DNA of 6,028 nucleotides from Candidatus Dormiibacterota bacterium (GTDB lineage Bacteria > Chloroflexota > Dormibacteria > Aeolococcales > Aeolococcaceae). Positions 1 to 5,550 of the stretch are shown piece by piece. A model generated the notes under the pieces. The model was given only the letters and a program-made list of their open reading frames with translations. It searched no databases and was not told the DNA's origin. Position 1 is the first letter of the stretch; each line of letters begins with the position of its first letter. The stretch covers positions 1 to 6,028 of the forward strand of contig CATPAP010000065.1 of assembly GCA_955651875.1 (NCBI GenBank), given 5' to 3'. The position numbers were made by a program, and so were the translations under genes.

Positions 1-512
1 CACGACGGCGCGTACGCGAAGTTGAAATCGAGCACGACGCGCCCGTCCTCGCTACCGAGGTCCGCGCCCTTGGCGGTGTCAAGCGCGTAGCGGCCACCGC
101 CGTACGTCTGTGAGCCGGAGCCGGCGTCGGCGAACGGGACGAACAGGCCGCCGGCGTAGCCGTCGAGCCAGGACGCGCCGAGCTCGTGCTCCGCGCCCGC
201 GAGTGTGAAGCGCAGCAGGCCGACCTGCGTCATCCCCGGGACCTCGTCGTCGCCATCGAGGTGGCGCGGGGAGGAGGGCACCAGCTCGGCGAGCACGCGC
301 ATCGACGCGTCGTACGGAAAGCATGCGAATGTGTACGCCGCACGCTTCTGCACGGGGACCGGCGACTGCGGGTGTTCGCGGTACATCCGCTGTTTGCCCG
401 CGCGCCACGCGTCCCAGCCGCGCTCACCATCGCCGGCGGCACGGACCCGCGCATACAGCGCGCCCACCTCGCGGCGCCACTCCGTCAGCTGCAGCGCGGC
501 GGTGGCGTCCAC
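1..512 (-). CDS. DUF1684 family protein (partial, C-terminus beyond left edge)
   Basis: The minus-strand reading from GTG at 512 stays open for 170 codons and leaves the window at position 1, so the C-terminus is missing. Visible features are an N-terminal W-x-x-E helix region, W33/W36 leading into a Y-R-E-H-P-x-S-P segment (residues 44-51), and the block around Y137-G-G-G-R-Y142 followed by D-T-A-K-G-A-D-L-G and F163-N-F-A-Y167. This block is typical of DUF1684, a family of roughly 200 residues or more with no established biochemical function. The absent part should hold the family's usual Cys/Pro-rich end that follows FNFAY. The GTG lies 7 bases after the stop of the flavoenzyme gene, with no Shine-Dalgarno site, so translational coupling is likely. 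No other start lies upstream in this frame before it runs well into the preceding gene; M43 is a less likely start because it would remove conserved sequence. The family is recognised with confidence, the role is not. Confidence 0.85.
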   Translation of the reverse strand, partial: MDATAALQLTEWRREVGALYARVRAAGDGERGWDAWRAGKQRMYREHPQSPVPVQKRAAYTFACFPYDASMRVLAELVPSSPRHLDGDDEVPGMTQVGLLRFTLAGAEHELGASWLDGYAGGLFVPFADAGSGSQTYGGGRYALDTAKGADLGSEDGRVVLDFNFAYAPS

Positions 513-519
513 CGCGACG

Positions 520-1896
520 CTAGCGGTCGACGAGCTTGGGAAAGAGCCCGTCCAGGTCGCGCGAGAAGGTGGGGAACGCGTGCAGCGTGTCCTCGAGAAC
601 TGTCAGCGGGATCTCGGCGCGGATGGCCAGGGTCAGCTCGGCGATCATCTCGCCGGCGCGGGGGCCGACGACGAGCGCACCGACGAGAACCTTGCGATCC
701 ATGTCGGCGATCAGCTTGATGACGCCGCCGGGCGGCCCGTTGATATAGCCGCGGGTGCCGTTGCCGCTGTCGGCGCTGACCACGCGCACATCGCCGAGCC
801 GCCTGCGTGCGTTGGCCTCGCTGAGCCCTACCGAGGCGATCTCGGGGTCGGTGAAGGTGACCCGCGGGATGGCGCGGTGATCGGCGCGCGCGTTCTCGCC
901 CTTGAGCTGCCTGCCGATGATCAGCCCGTGGTACCAGGACAGATGGGTGAACGCACCGATGCCGGTGAGGTCGCCGCCGGCCCAGATCCCGGGCGCGGCG
1001 ACGAGGGTGGCGTCGTCGACCTTCACCCAGCCCTTCTCGGTGGTGCTGATCCCGCTCGCCGCAAAGTCGATGCCGGCCAGCTTGGGGCGGCGGCCGATGC
1101 AGACCAGCAGCCGCTCGGCGGTGAGCGACGCGCCGCCCTCGAGGCGCAGGCTGATCCCATCGGCGGACTGCTCGGCGGCGACCGCCTTGGCGGACAGGCT
1201 GACCGCGATGCCGTCGCTCTCGAACGCCTTGGCGAGCTCCGCGCCGGCCTCGGGTTCCTCTCCGGGGATGAGGCGGTCGAGCGCCTCCACGACCTGGACG
1301 CGGCTGCCGAAGCGCGCGAACGCCTGGGCCAGCTCGGCGCCGATGGGTCCGCTGCCGAGCACCAGCAGCGATGTGGGCAGCTCGCGGGTCAGCGTCGCCT
1401 GGCGGTTGGTCCAGTAGTCGACGCGGTCGAGGCCGCTGATCGGCGGGATCGCCGCAGAGGTGCCGGTGCCGATCACGATGCCCTTGCGCGCGGTGAGCTC
1501 GCGATCGCCGACCATCACGGTGTGCGGCCCGGTCAGCCGGCCATCGCCGCGGATGACAGTCGCGCCCCGGCGGACCAGTGACTTGGTGGCGGCGGTGTCG
1601 TCCTCGTTGCCCGCGATCTTGTGGGTGCGCTCGGCGATCTTGGCGAAGTCGACGTCGAACTCGACGCGCGACGCCGCCAGGGCGCGGGCACGCTCGGCCT
1701 CGGTGAGCACCTCGGCGGCGCGCAGCAGTGTCTTGCTGGGGATGCAGCCCCAGTAGGGGCACTCCCCGCCGACCAGCTCGCGCTCCACGACGGCGAGGCT
1801 GACACCGGTCCCGTCGAGCTCCTTGGCGACGGCCTCGGTGACAGTGCCGGCGCCGATGCAGATGACGTCGAACTCGTTGGCGGGCTCGGCGGCCAC
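520..1896 (-). CDS. FAD/NAD-dependent pyridine nucleotide-disulfide oxidoreductase, dihydrolipoamide-dehydrogenase-like
   Basis: This 458-residue protein has the normal length and domain order of class I flavoprotein disulfide reductases. An N-terminal FAD-binding fold holds G15-A-G17 and ribose-binding E38. The redox-active disulfide is C46-P-Y-W-G-C51 followed by I-P-S-K. A central NAD-binding fold has G181-S-G-P-I-G-A-E188, with E204 at the end of the second strand suggesting NAD(H) rather than NADP(H). The second FAD motif is W-A-G-G-D-L near residue 345, followed by a C-terminal dimerisation domain. Two features are odd. The third glycine of the first FAD motif is T20, and in the C-terminal motif H439-A-F-P-T-F-S-R446 the family's catalytic His and Glu positions are F441 and R446. 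A standard lipoamide dehydrogenase role is therefore doubtful, and no 2-oxoacid dehydrogenase genes are nearby. The GTG start, 2 bases after the VOC stop, is chosen because the FAD fold begins at once; extension upstream would only read the VOC gene out of frame. Substrate unknown. Confidence 0.9.
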   Translation of the reverse strand: MAAEPANEFDVICIGAGTVTEAVAKELDGTGVSLAVVERELVGGECPYWGCIPSKTLLRAAEVLTEAERARALAASRVEFDVDFAKIAERTHKIAGNEDDTAATKSLVRRGATVIRGDGRLTGPHTVMVGDRELTARKGIVIGTGTSAAIPPISGLDRVDYWTNRQATLTRELPTSLLVLGSGPIGAELAQAFARFGSRVQVVEALDRLIPGEEPEAGAELAKAFESDGIAVSLSAKAVAAEQSADGISLRLEGGASLTAERLLVCIGRRPKLAGIDFAASGISTTEKGWVKVDDATLVAAPGIWAGGDLTGIGAFTHLSWYHGLIIGRQLKGENARADHRAIPRVTFTDPEIASVGLSEANARRRLGDVRVVSADSGNGTRGYINGPPGGVIKLIADMDRKVLVGALVVGPRAGEMIAELTLAIRAEIPLTVLEDTLHAFPTFSRDLDGLFPKLVDR

Positions 1897-1898
1897 GG

Positions 1899-2351
1899 CT
1901 ACAGCGCCAGCGGCCGCGGCGCGGCCATCACCGCCTGCGGGTTGTTCTTCCAGTCGACGCCGGGAACGTCGATGTAGAGCTCGAGCTCGTTGCCGTCGGG
2001 GTCGAGCACGTAGACGCTGTGGCTGACGGTGTGGTCGGTGAGGCCGACGATGCGCACACCGGCCTCCTTGCACTTGGCCACGGCCTCGCGCAGCTCGTCG
2101 TCGCTGTCGCCGATCTTGATGCCGAGGTGGTACAGGCCGACGCGCCGGCCGGCCGGGATTTCCTGGGCCTGCGGCCCGACCTCGATGAGCAGGAGCTCGT
2201 GGTGGGTGCGGCCGCTCGAGAACGCGGCGGCCGGGAATCTCGGGTCGGGCGTGGAGATCTGCTCCCAGCCCAGGACGTCGCGGTAGAAGGCCGACGAGCG
2301 CTCGATGTCATGGACATAGAGGACGGCGTGGCCCAGCTCCTTCACTTTCAT
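1899..2351 (-). CDS. VOC family protein, catechol 2,3-dioxygenase-like
   Basis: A 150-residue single-domain protein with two beta-alpha-beta-beta-beta modules. The first begins with G7-H8-A-V-L-Y-V and continues through F22-Y-R-D-V-L-G-W29. The second begins with Y74-H75-L-G-I-K and ends with D117-P-D-G-N-E-L-E124-L-Y. Likely metal ligands are H8, E57 or H51, H75 and E124, and H107 in a T-D-H-x-V-S-H segment resembles the active-site region of CatE-type extradiol dioxygenases. The family also includes glyoxalases and resistance proteins, so ring cleavage is plausible but unproven. The ATG is preceded by no Shine-Dalgarno sequence but by a -10-like hexamer 6 bases away, suggesting a leaderless mRNA. 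It is the first gene of a minus-strand unit with the flavoenzyme (2-base gap) and DUF1684 genes. An open frame extends upstream of the ATG, but it is only antisense to pirin. Confidence 0.9.
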   Translation of the reverse strand: MKVKELGHAVLYVHDIERSSAFYRDVLGWEQISTPDPRFPAAAFSSGRTHHELLLIEVGPQAQEIPAGRRVGLYHLGIKIGDSDDELREAVAKCKEAGVRIVGLTDHTVSHSVYVLDPDGNELELYIDVPGVDWKNNPQAVMAAPRPLAL

Positions 2352-2357
2352 GGGGCG

Positions 2358-2363
2358 AGCGTA
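2358..2363 (-). promoter_or_regulatory. Candidate -10 element of a leaderless promoter for the VOC/flavoenzyme/DUF1684 unit
   Basis: On the minus strand the hexamer TACGCT (fits TAnnnT) ends 6 bases before the ATG at 2351. Transcription would then start at or next to the A of the start codon, the arrangement seen in leaderless actinobacterial genes. No Shine-Dalgarno site is present. No convincing -35 hexamer lies 17-18 bases upstream, so this is tentative. Confidence 0.4.
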
Positions 2364-2453
2364 CCCGGCCCGCACGGGCGATGTTTGGCCGAGCACCGGG
2401 TCAGTCACACTGGTGGGAGCGGGACCCACTCCTCGGCGGTCACCGCAGAATTT

Positions 2454-2458
2454 GAGGA
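2454..2458 (+). promoter_or_regulatory. Ribosome binding site of pirin gene
   Basis: GAGGA ends 7 bases before the ATG at 2466, good Shine-Dalgarno spacing. It fixes the pirin start at 2466; the frame is open further upstream, but only across the spacer and antisense to the VOC gene. Confidence 0.7.
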
Positions 2459-2465
2459 CCCCGCC

Positions 2466-3425
2466 ATGCCCGCGGTCACCGTCGACGACATCACCAGCCT
2501 GGCGCGCGCCGCCATCCCGAGCGCAGACGCCGTGCAGCGCCCGGTCATCTCCATCACCACTGCGCCGCAGGGCCTCGAGGGCGAGGGCTTCCCCGTCCAT
2601 CGCGCCTTCGCCGGCCTCGACCAGCGGCTCCTCGATCCCTTCGTCCACATGGACCAGATGGGCGCCTTCGAGTACGCGCCGGGCGAGCCCAAGGGCACGC
2701 CGTGGCACCCGCACCGCGGCTTCGAAACCGTCACCTACATGATGGACGGCACCTTCGCGCACCAGGACTCCAACGGAGGCGGGGGGCTGATCACCAACGG
2801 TGACACGCAATGGATGACCGCGGGCGCGGGCATCCTGCACATCGAGACGCCGCCGTCGGAGCTGGTCGCGTCCGGCGGGCTCTTCCACGGCATCCAGCTC
2901 TGGGTGAACCTGCCCAGGGCGGAGAAGTGGGTGGACCCACGCTACCAGGACATCCGCGCCGGCCAGGTGGGCCTGCTCGCGTCGCACGACGGCGGCGCAC
3001 TGATTCGCGTCATCGCTGGCGAGGTCGGCGGCGGCGCCGGTCCGGGGATCACCCACACGCCGATGGCGATGACCCACATCACCGTCAGCCCGGGGGCGCG
3101 CGTGGGGCTGCCCTGGGCGCGCGACTACAACGCGCTGGTGTACGTGCTGGCCGGGGCCGGTTCGGTTGGCACCGATTCGCGTCCCGTGAGCAGCGGCCAG
3201 CTGGCCGTGTTCGGCGCCGGCGACGCGCTCACCATCGCGGCCGACTCGGTGCAGGAGAGCCGGAGCCCGGCGCTCGACGCGCTCGTGCTCGGCGGCCGTC
3301 CCATCCGCGAGGAGGTGGCGTGGTACGGCCCGTTCGTGATGAACACGCAGGACGAGCTGCGCCAGGCCTTCGACGACTTCCGCGCCGGCCGCATGGGCGC
3401 GATCCCCGCAACGCACGCCGGCTGA
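2466..3425 (+). CDS. Pirin family protein (bicupin)
   Basis: The 319-residue product matches pirin in length and layout. The N-terminal cupin carries the metal site H81-P-H83-R-G-F-E-T and, 44 residues on, H125-I-E127. These correspond to the four Fe ligands (two His, then His and Glu) of characterised pirins. The block L-D-P-F-V-H-M-D upstream and the C-terminal cupin, ending in a P-F-V-M-N-T segment followed by an amphipathic tail, are also typical. Known pirins include quercetin-2,3-dioxygenases and redox-sensing regulators; the sequence does not decide between these. The residue after H125 is Ile where many homologues have Ser. The ATG has a good ribosome binding site. The gene stands alone, divergent from the VOC/flavoenzyme unit, and is followed by two hairpins, so it is probably monocistronic. 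A cytosolic protein is expected, as no signal peptide is seen. Confidence 0.95.
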   Translation: MPAVTVDDITSLARAAIPSADAVQRPVISITTAPQGLEGEGFPVHRAFAGLDQRLLDPFVHMDQMGAFEYAPGEPKGTPWHPHRGFETVTYMMDGTFAHQDSNGGGGLITNGDTQWMTAGAGILHIETPPSELVASGGLFHGIQLWVNLPRAEKWVDPRYQDIRAGQVGLLASHDGGALIRVIAGEVGGGAGPGITHTPMAMTHITVSPGARVGLPWARDYNALVYVLAGAGSVGTDSRPVSSGQLAVFGAGDALTIAADSVQESRSPALDALVLGGRPIREEVAWYGPFVMNTQDELRQAFDDFRAGRMGAIPATHAG

Positions 3426-3465
3426 CCGACGGCTGCGCCGCGGTCAGCGGCCGGCGAAGCGCCGG
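3421..3465. terminator. Tandem hairpins after pirin, candidate terminator
   Basis: GCTGACCG (3421-3428, containing the pirin stop) pairs perfectly with CGGTCAGC (3441-3448) over a 12-base loop. Immediately after, CCGGCG (3451-3456) pairs with CGCCGG (3460-3465) around an AAG loop. There is no run of T, as is common in high-GC actinobacterial terminators. The site could also have served a convergent minus-strand gene, of which a remnant lies directly to the right. Confidence 0.5.
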
Positions 3466-3569
3466 ATGGTGGCGATCAGCTAGTCGAGGTAGGCGCGGCT
3501 CCGCTCGGGGCCCTTCTCAGACAGGCCTCCCAGTGCGGAGGGGCCGGGTTGAACAGAGACGCTGTCGCC
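3444..3569 (-). pseudogene. Possible C-terminal remnant of a minus-strand gene with an internal amber codon
   Basis: Reading leftward from 3569, this 41-codon stretch has G/C-rich third positions in its second half and a protein-like sequence (L-S-E-K-G-P-E-R-S-R-A-Y-L-D, then stop, then L-I-A-T-I-R-R-F-A-G-R). The internal TAG at 3480-3482 sits where a CAG would continue the helix, and the frame then closes with TGA at 3444-3446. There is no start codon or ribosome site, and TAA at 3570-3572 blocks the frame upstream. It may be the decayed 3' end of a gene convergent with pirin. The family is not recognised and chance cannot be excluded. Confidence 0.25.
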
Positions 3570-3576
3570 TTACGTG

Positions 3577-3616
3577 CTACCGGCTATTGACAGATAGTGT
3601 GATACCGCGGTAGGGT
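3577..3616 (+). promoter_or_regulatory. Vegetative-type promoter for the small membrane protein gene, with flanking inverted repeat
   Basis: A perfect -35 TTGACA (3587-3592), an 18-base spacer and TAGGGT (3611-3616) form the clearest promoter in the window. Transcription should begin near 3622-3624, giving a leader of about 33 bases. CTACCG (3577-3582), just upstream of the -35, is an inverted copy of CGGTAG (3608-3613), which overlaps the -10. The half-sites are 31 bases apart, about three helical turns, so they could be operator halves. Confidence 0.7.
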
Positions 3617-3636
3617 AGCAAACACGTCATTGGGGG

Positions 3637-3644
3637 TAAGGAGG
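3637..3644 (+). promoter_or_regulatory. Strong Shine-Dalgarno site of small membrane protein gene
   Basis: TAAGGAGG is close to a full match to the anti-Shine-Dalgarno sequence. It lies 11 bases before the ATG at 3656, slightly longer spacing than usual. It supports that start and implies a well-translated gene. Confidence 0.75.
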
Positions 3645-3655
3645 CCAAACAGGTC

Positions 3656-3898
3656 ATGGGTCTAGGAGTCGGAATCCTTTTGATCGCGGTCGGCGCGATT
3701 CTCGCCTTTGCGGTCAACGTCGACACGGCCGGCGCGGGGGTCAATCTGCACACGGTCGGTCTCATCCTGCTCGCGGTGGGCATCCTGGGCACCCTGCTGT
3801 CGATGGTGTTCTGGTCCTCGTGGGGAGGCTTCGGCGGCCGTCGCCGCACGGCGGTCGGCCCCGGTGGCACCACGACCACGACCATCGATCAGTCATAG
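3656..3898 (+). CDS. Small two-helix membrane protein, DUF6458-like
   Basis: An 80-residue protein with two hydrophobic segments (about residues 3-20 and 32-52) joined by a short polar loop. The second is followed by F-W-S-S-W-G-G-F-G-G and then R-R-R. The tail is Gly/Thr-rich, with five consecutive Thr. This layout, with the WSSWGGFG motif after the second helix and a basic flexible tail, is what I associate with DUF6458, a small actinobacterial family of unknown function. The basic residues after helix two suggest both ends face the cytoplasm. The start is well supported by an upstream promoter and a strong ribosome binding site. The gene is followed by a hairpin and then a VOC gene with its own apparent start signals, so it is probably transcribed mainly alone. 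No function can be assigned. Confidence 0.88.
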   Translation: MGLGVGILLIAVGAILAFAVNVDTAGAGVNLHTVGLILLAVGILGTLLSMVFWSSWGGFGGRRRTAVGPGGTTTTTIDQS

Positions 3899-3904
3899 CT
3901 CCAA

Positions 3905-3930
3905 CCGACCCACTGGCAGTGGTGGATCGG
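3905..3930 (+). terminator. Weak hairpin between the membrane protein and second VOC genes
   Basis: CCACT (3910-3914) pairs with AGTGG (3918-3922) around GGC, and the outer CCGA (3905-3908) pairs with TCGG (3927-3930) across an uneven internal loop. No T-run follows. It could be a weak terminator for the membrane protein gene; its right arm lies just before the presumed -10 of the next gene. Confidence 0.3.
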
Positions 3931-3932
3931 AA

Positions 3933-3938
3933 TATCCT
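3933..3938 (+). promoter_or_regulatory. Candidate leaderless -10 element for second VOC gene
   Basis: TATCCT ends 6 bases before the ATG at 3945, the same geometry as for the first VOC gene. AGGG touches the ATG and is too close to act as a ribosome site. There is no good -35 hexamer, so the call rests on the -10 and its spacing. Confidence 0.4.
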
Positions 3939-3944
3939 CCAGGG

Positions 3945-4376
3945 ATGAGACAGCGGCTGAGCCTGGTGACACTTGGCGTTGCGGACAAGGAGCGGGCGTG
4001 CACCTTCTATGCGGCGTTGGGTTGGAACGGGACCGGGGGATCGGGGGAGGACCCCGTGTTCTTCCAGTCCGGTGACATGGTCGTGGCGCTGTGGGACCGG
4101 GCCAGTCTCGCTGCCGATTCGTGTGTCGAGGACAGTGGCGGCTGGGGCGGGGTGACACTGGCTCACTGCGTGGGGTCACGCGAAGAGGTCGATGCGATCA
4201 CCGAAGCAGCGCGTGCTGCCGGGGCGCGCGTCGGCCGCGAGCCGGCTGAGACATTCTGGGGCGGCTACACGTCAATCGTGATCGACCCCGCCGGCCATCC
4301 CTGGGAGATCGCGCACAACCCCGGCTGGACCCTCACTCCAGAAGGTGGTGTCCTGCTCACTGAGCCGCAGGCTTAG
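3945..4376 (+). CDS. VOC family (glyoxalase/bleomycin-resistance fold) protein
   Basis: A 143-residue protein with the paired-module VOC fold. The first module runs L-V-T-L-G-V-A-D (residues 7-14), then F21-Y-A-A-L-G-W27, then V-F-F-Q-S-G-D-M-V-V-A-L-W (38-50). The second starts at V70-T-L-A-H74, has the motif F104-W-G-G-Y108, and ends D114-P-A-G-H-P-W-E121-I-A-H-N-P. H74 and E121 stand at usual metal positions, but the first module has T9/L10 where metal-dependent members have His. The metal site is thus incomplete or different, and many members of this subgroup have no known reaction. It shares no obvious specific similarity with the other VOC protein beyond the fold. The start is the only ATG near the beginning of the domain. 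Two bases separate its stop from the MDR start, so the two genes are almost certainly co-transcribed. Confidence 0.88.
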   Translation: MRQRLSLVTLGVADKERACTFYAALGWNGTGGSGEDPVFFQSGDMVVALWDRASLAADSCVEDSGGWGGVTLAHCVGSREEVDAITEAARAAGARVGREPAETFWGGYTSIVIDPAGHPWEIAHNPGWTLTPEGGVLLTEPQA

Positions 4377-4378
4377 AG

Positions 4379-5302
4379 ATGCGGGCAGCGCGCTTTCAAA
4401 CCTACGGGCCTCCCGCTGCCCTCGTGGTCGAGGACGTGCCGCGTCCCGAGCCAAGACCGGGCGAGGCGCTCGTGCGAGTGCGGGCTGCCGGCGTCAACGC
4501 CTTCGACTGGAAGCTCCGGGCCGGATACCTCAAGGACTTCATGCCCCTCGAGCTGCCCCACATCCCGGGCCTTGACGTGGCCGGAACCGTCGAGCAAATC
4601 GGCGCCGGAGTCTCCGACTTCGCCCCCGGCGATGCCGTCTTCGGCCGCGGCACGGGCACGTATGCGGAGTACGCGACCGCGTCGGTCGCGACCCTGGCGC
4701 GCAAGCCGGACGCCATTACCTTCGACCAGGCCGCGACCCTTGCTGTCGGCGGGGTGACTGCGTGGGCCGGCCTCTTCGACACGGCGCGGCTCGAGCCAGG
4801 TCAGCGGCTCCTGGTGCACGGCGGCGCGGGCGGCGTCGGTTCCCTGGCGGTGCAACTTGGACGGTGGAAAGGCGTGCATGTGATCGCCACCACGTCGACC
4901 GTCAACGTGGAGCACGTGCGATCGCTCGGTGCGGACGAGGTCATCGACTACACAAAGACCAACTTCGAAGACGCGGTGGGTGAGGTCGACGTGGTCCTTG
5001 ACACGGTCGGAGGCGAGGTCACGGATCGATCGTGGAGCGTGCTGAAGCCGGGTGGCATCCTGGTCGTCGTGGCCAGCGGGCCGGACCCGGAGAAGGCGGC
5101 CGCGCACGGCGTCCGCACGTCGGGAGTTCGGGCTCCGGAGGTCACCCGCCCTGTGCTGGAGGAGCTCGCCAAGCTCATCGAGTCCGGTTCCCTGGCCGCA
5201 CAGGTCGGCCAGGTGTTCTCTCTATCCGAGGCAGCCCAGGCGCACGCTGCCAGTGAGACCGGCCACGGCCGCGGGCGCATCGTCCTGCGGGTATCGAGCT
5301 AA
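4379..5302 (+). CDS. Zinc-independent medium-chain NADP-dependent oxidoreductase, quinone-reductase-like
   Basis: The 307 residues match the length and order of the quinone oxidoreductase branch of the medium-chain dehydrogenase/reductase superfamily. An N-terminal GroES-like domain includes G-V-N-A-F-D-W-K near residue 38 and the I-P-G-L-D-V-A-G-T-V segment. The Rossmann domain has H147-G-G-A-G-G-V-G154, then L-G-A-D-E-V-I-D-Y and a C-terminal G-H-G-R-G-R-I-V-L. The protein contains no cysteine at all, so neither the catalytic nor the structural zinc site of alcohol dehydrogenases is present. Relatives reduce quinones, enones or other alkenals with NADPH; the exact substrate is unknown. The ATG lies 2 bases after the VOC stop with no clear ribosome site, indicating translational coupling. 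The C-terminus is that of a complete family member, which matters because a coding-like stretch follows in the same frame. Confidence 0.92.
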   Translation: MRAARFQTYGPPAALVVEDVPRPEPRPGEALVRVRAAGVNAFDWKLRAGYLKDFMPLELPHIPGLDVAGTVEQIGAGVSDFAPGDAVFGRGTGTYAEYATASVATLARKPDAITFDQAATLAVGGVTAWAGLFDTARLEPGQRLLVHGGAGGVGSLAVQLGRWKGVHVIATTSTVNVEHVRSLGADEVIDYTKTNFEDAVGEVDVVLDTVGGEVTDRSWSVLKPGGILVVVASGPDPEKAAAHGVRTSGVRAPEVTRPVLEELAKLIESGSLAAQVGQVFSLSEAAQAHAASETGHGRGRIVLRVSS

Positions 5303-5548
5303 ACCCCGGATCCCGGCGCAGCAACCCTGACCGTCATCGGATATTACGTCGCGCGCACCACGGCGACCTTCGCCAGCGCGGCGCAGACCCCGCAGGATGA
5401 CGCCGCCGTGATCGTGACGCTTCTTGACACCGAGGCGCCGCCGCTCCGCGCGCAAACGTCCACGCAGGCACGGCAGTTTGTTGCCACCAAGCTCTCGGAC
5501 CTCGACGGGTCAGCGGTCCTGCGGGTGACCGGTGGTTGGGTCGGCTGA
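5303..5548 (+). pseudogene. Coding-like stretch without a start codon, probable 5'-truncated gene remnant
   Basis: Immediately after the TAA of the MDR gene, the same frame stays open for 81 codons to TGA at 5546-5548. Third positions are mostly G or C. The translation looks like a real small domain: a hydrophobic start (A-T-L-T-V-I-G-Y-Y-V-A-R), a stretch T-P-Q-D-D-A-A-V-I-V-T-L-L-D-T-E, then an Ala/Gln helix and an ending V-L-R-V-T-G-G-W-V-G. No ATG occurs. The only in-frame conventional starts are internal GTGs, the first at 5408, which would give 46 residues and has no ribosome site. The MDR protein already ends normally, so this is more likely the 3' part of another gene that lost its beginning than an extension. 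The family is not recognised. Confidence 0.4.
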
Positions 5549-5550
5549 GC

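Larger units (their letters stand above)
2352..2465. promoter_or_regulatory. Divergent intergenic region between the VOC operon and pirin
   Basis: This 114-base spacer must carry the promoters of both divergent units. It contains the leaderless-type -10 for the VOC gene near its left end. A short inverted repeat CAGT-CAC-ACTG lies at 2402-2412. A small hairpin follows (GTGGG 2413-2417 with CCCAC 2425-2429), then the pirin ribosome binding site. I see no clear -35/-10 pair for pirin; TTGGCC at 2385-2390 is a weak -35 candidate. Co-regulation of the two units by a regulator bound here is possible but not shown. Confidence 0.4.

Noticed and set aside
205..1581. Long plus-strand open frame of 458 codons
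   Set aside because: It is antisense to the DUF1684 and flavoenzyme genes, whose folds and motifs are unmistakable. The translation is Ala/Arg/Asp-rich low-information sequence, as high-GC antisense frames usually give.
1897..2073. N-terminal extension of the flavoenzyme frame
   Set aside because: These 59 codons overlap the VOC gene out of frame and give Arg-rich sequence without similarity; the FAD fold starts just after the GTG at 1896.
2352..3416. Upstream extension of the first VOC frame on the minus strand
   Set aside because: The frame is open but runs through the spacer and antisense to pirin. The VOC domain begins right at the ATG at 2351, so the extension is not part of the protein.
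2810..3613. Plus-strand frame of 267 codons overlapping pirin
   Set aside because: It is a shifted shadow of the pirin gene with Arg/Gly-rich translation and no domain features.
5222..5455. Minus-strand frame of 77 codons across the end of the MDR gene
   Set aside because: Arg/Gly-rich shadow translation without a ribosome site or recognisable motif; the plus-strand codon pattern is better in the same stretch.
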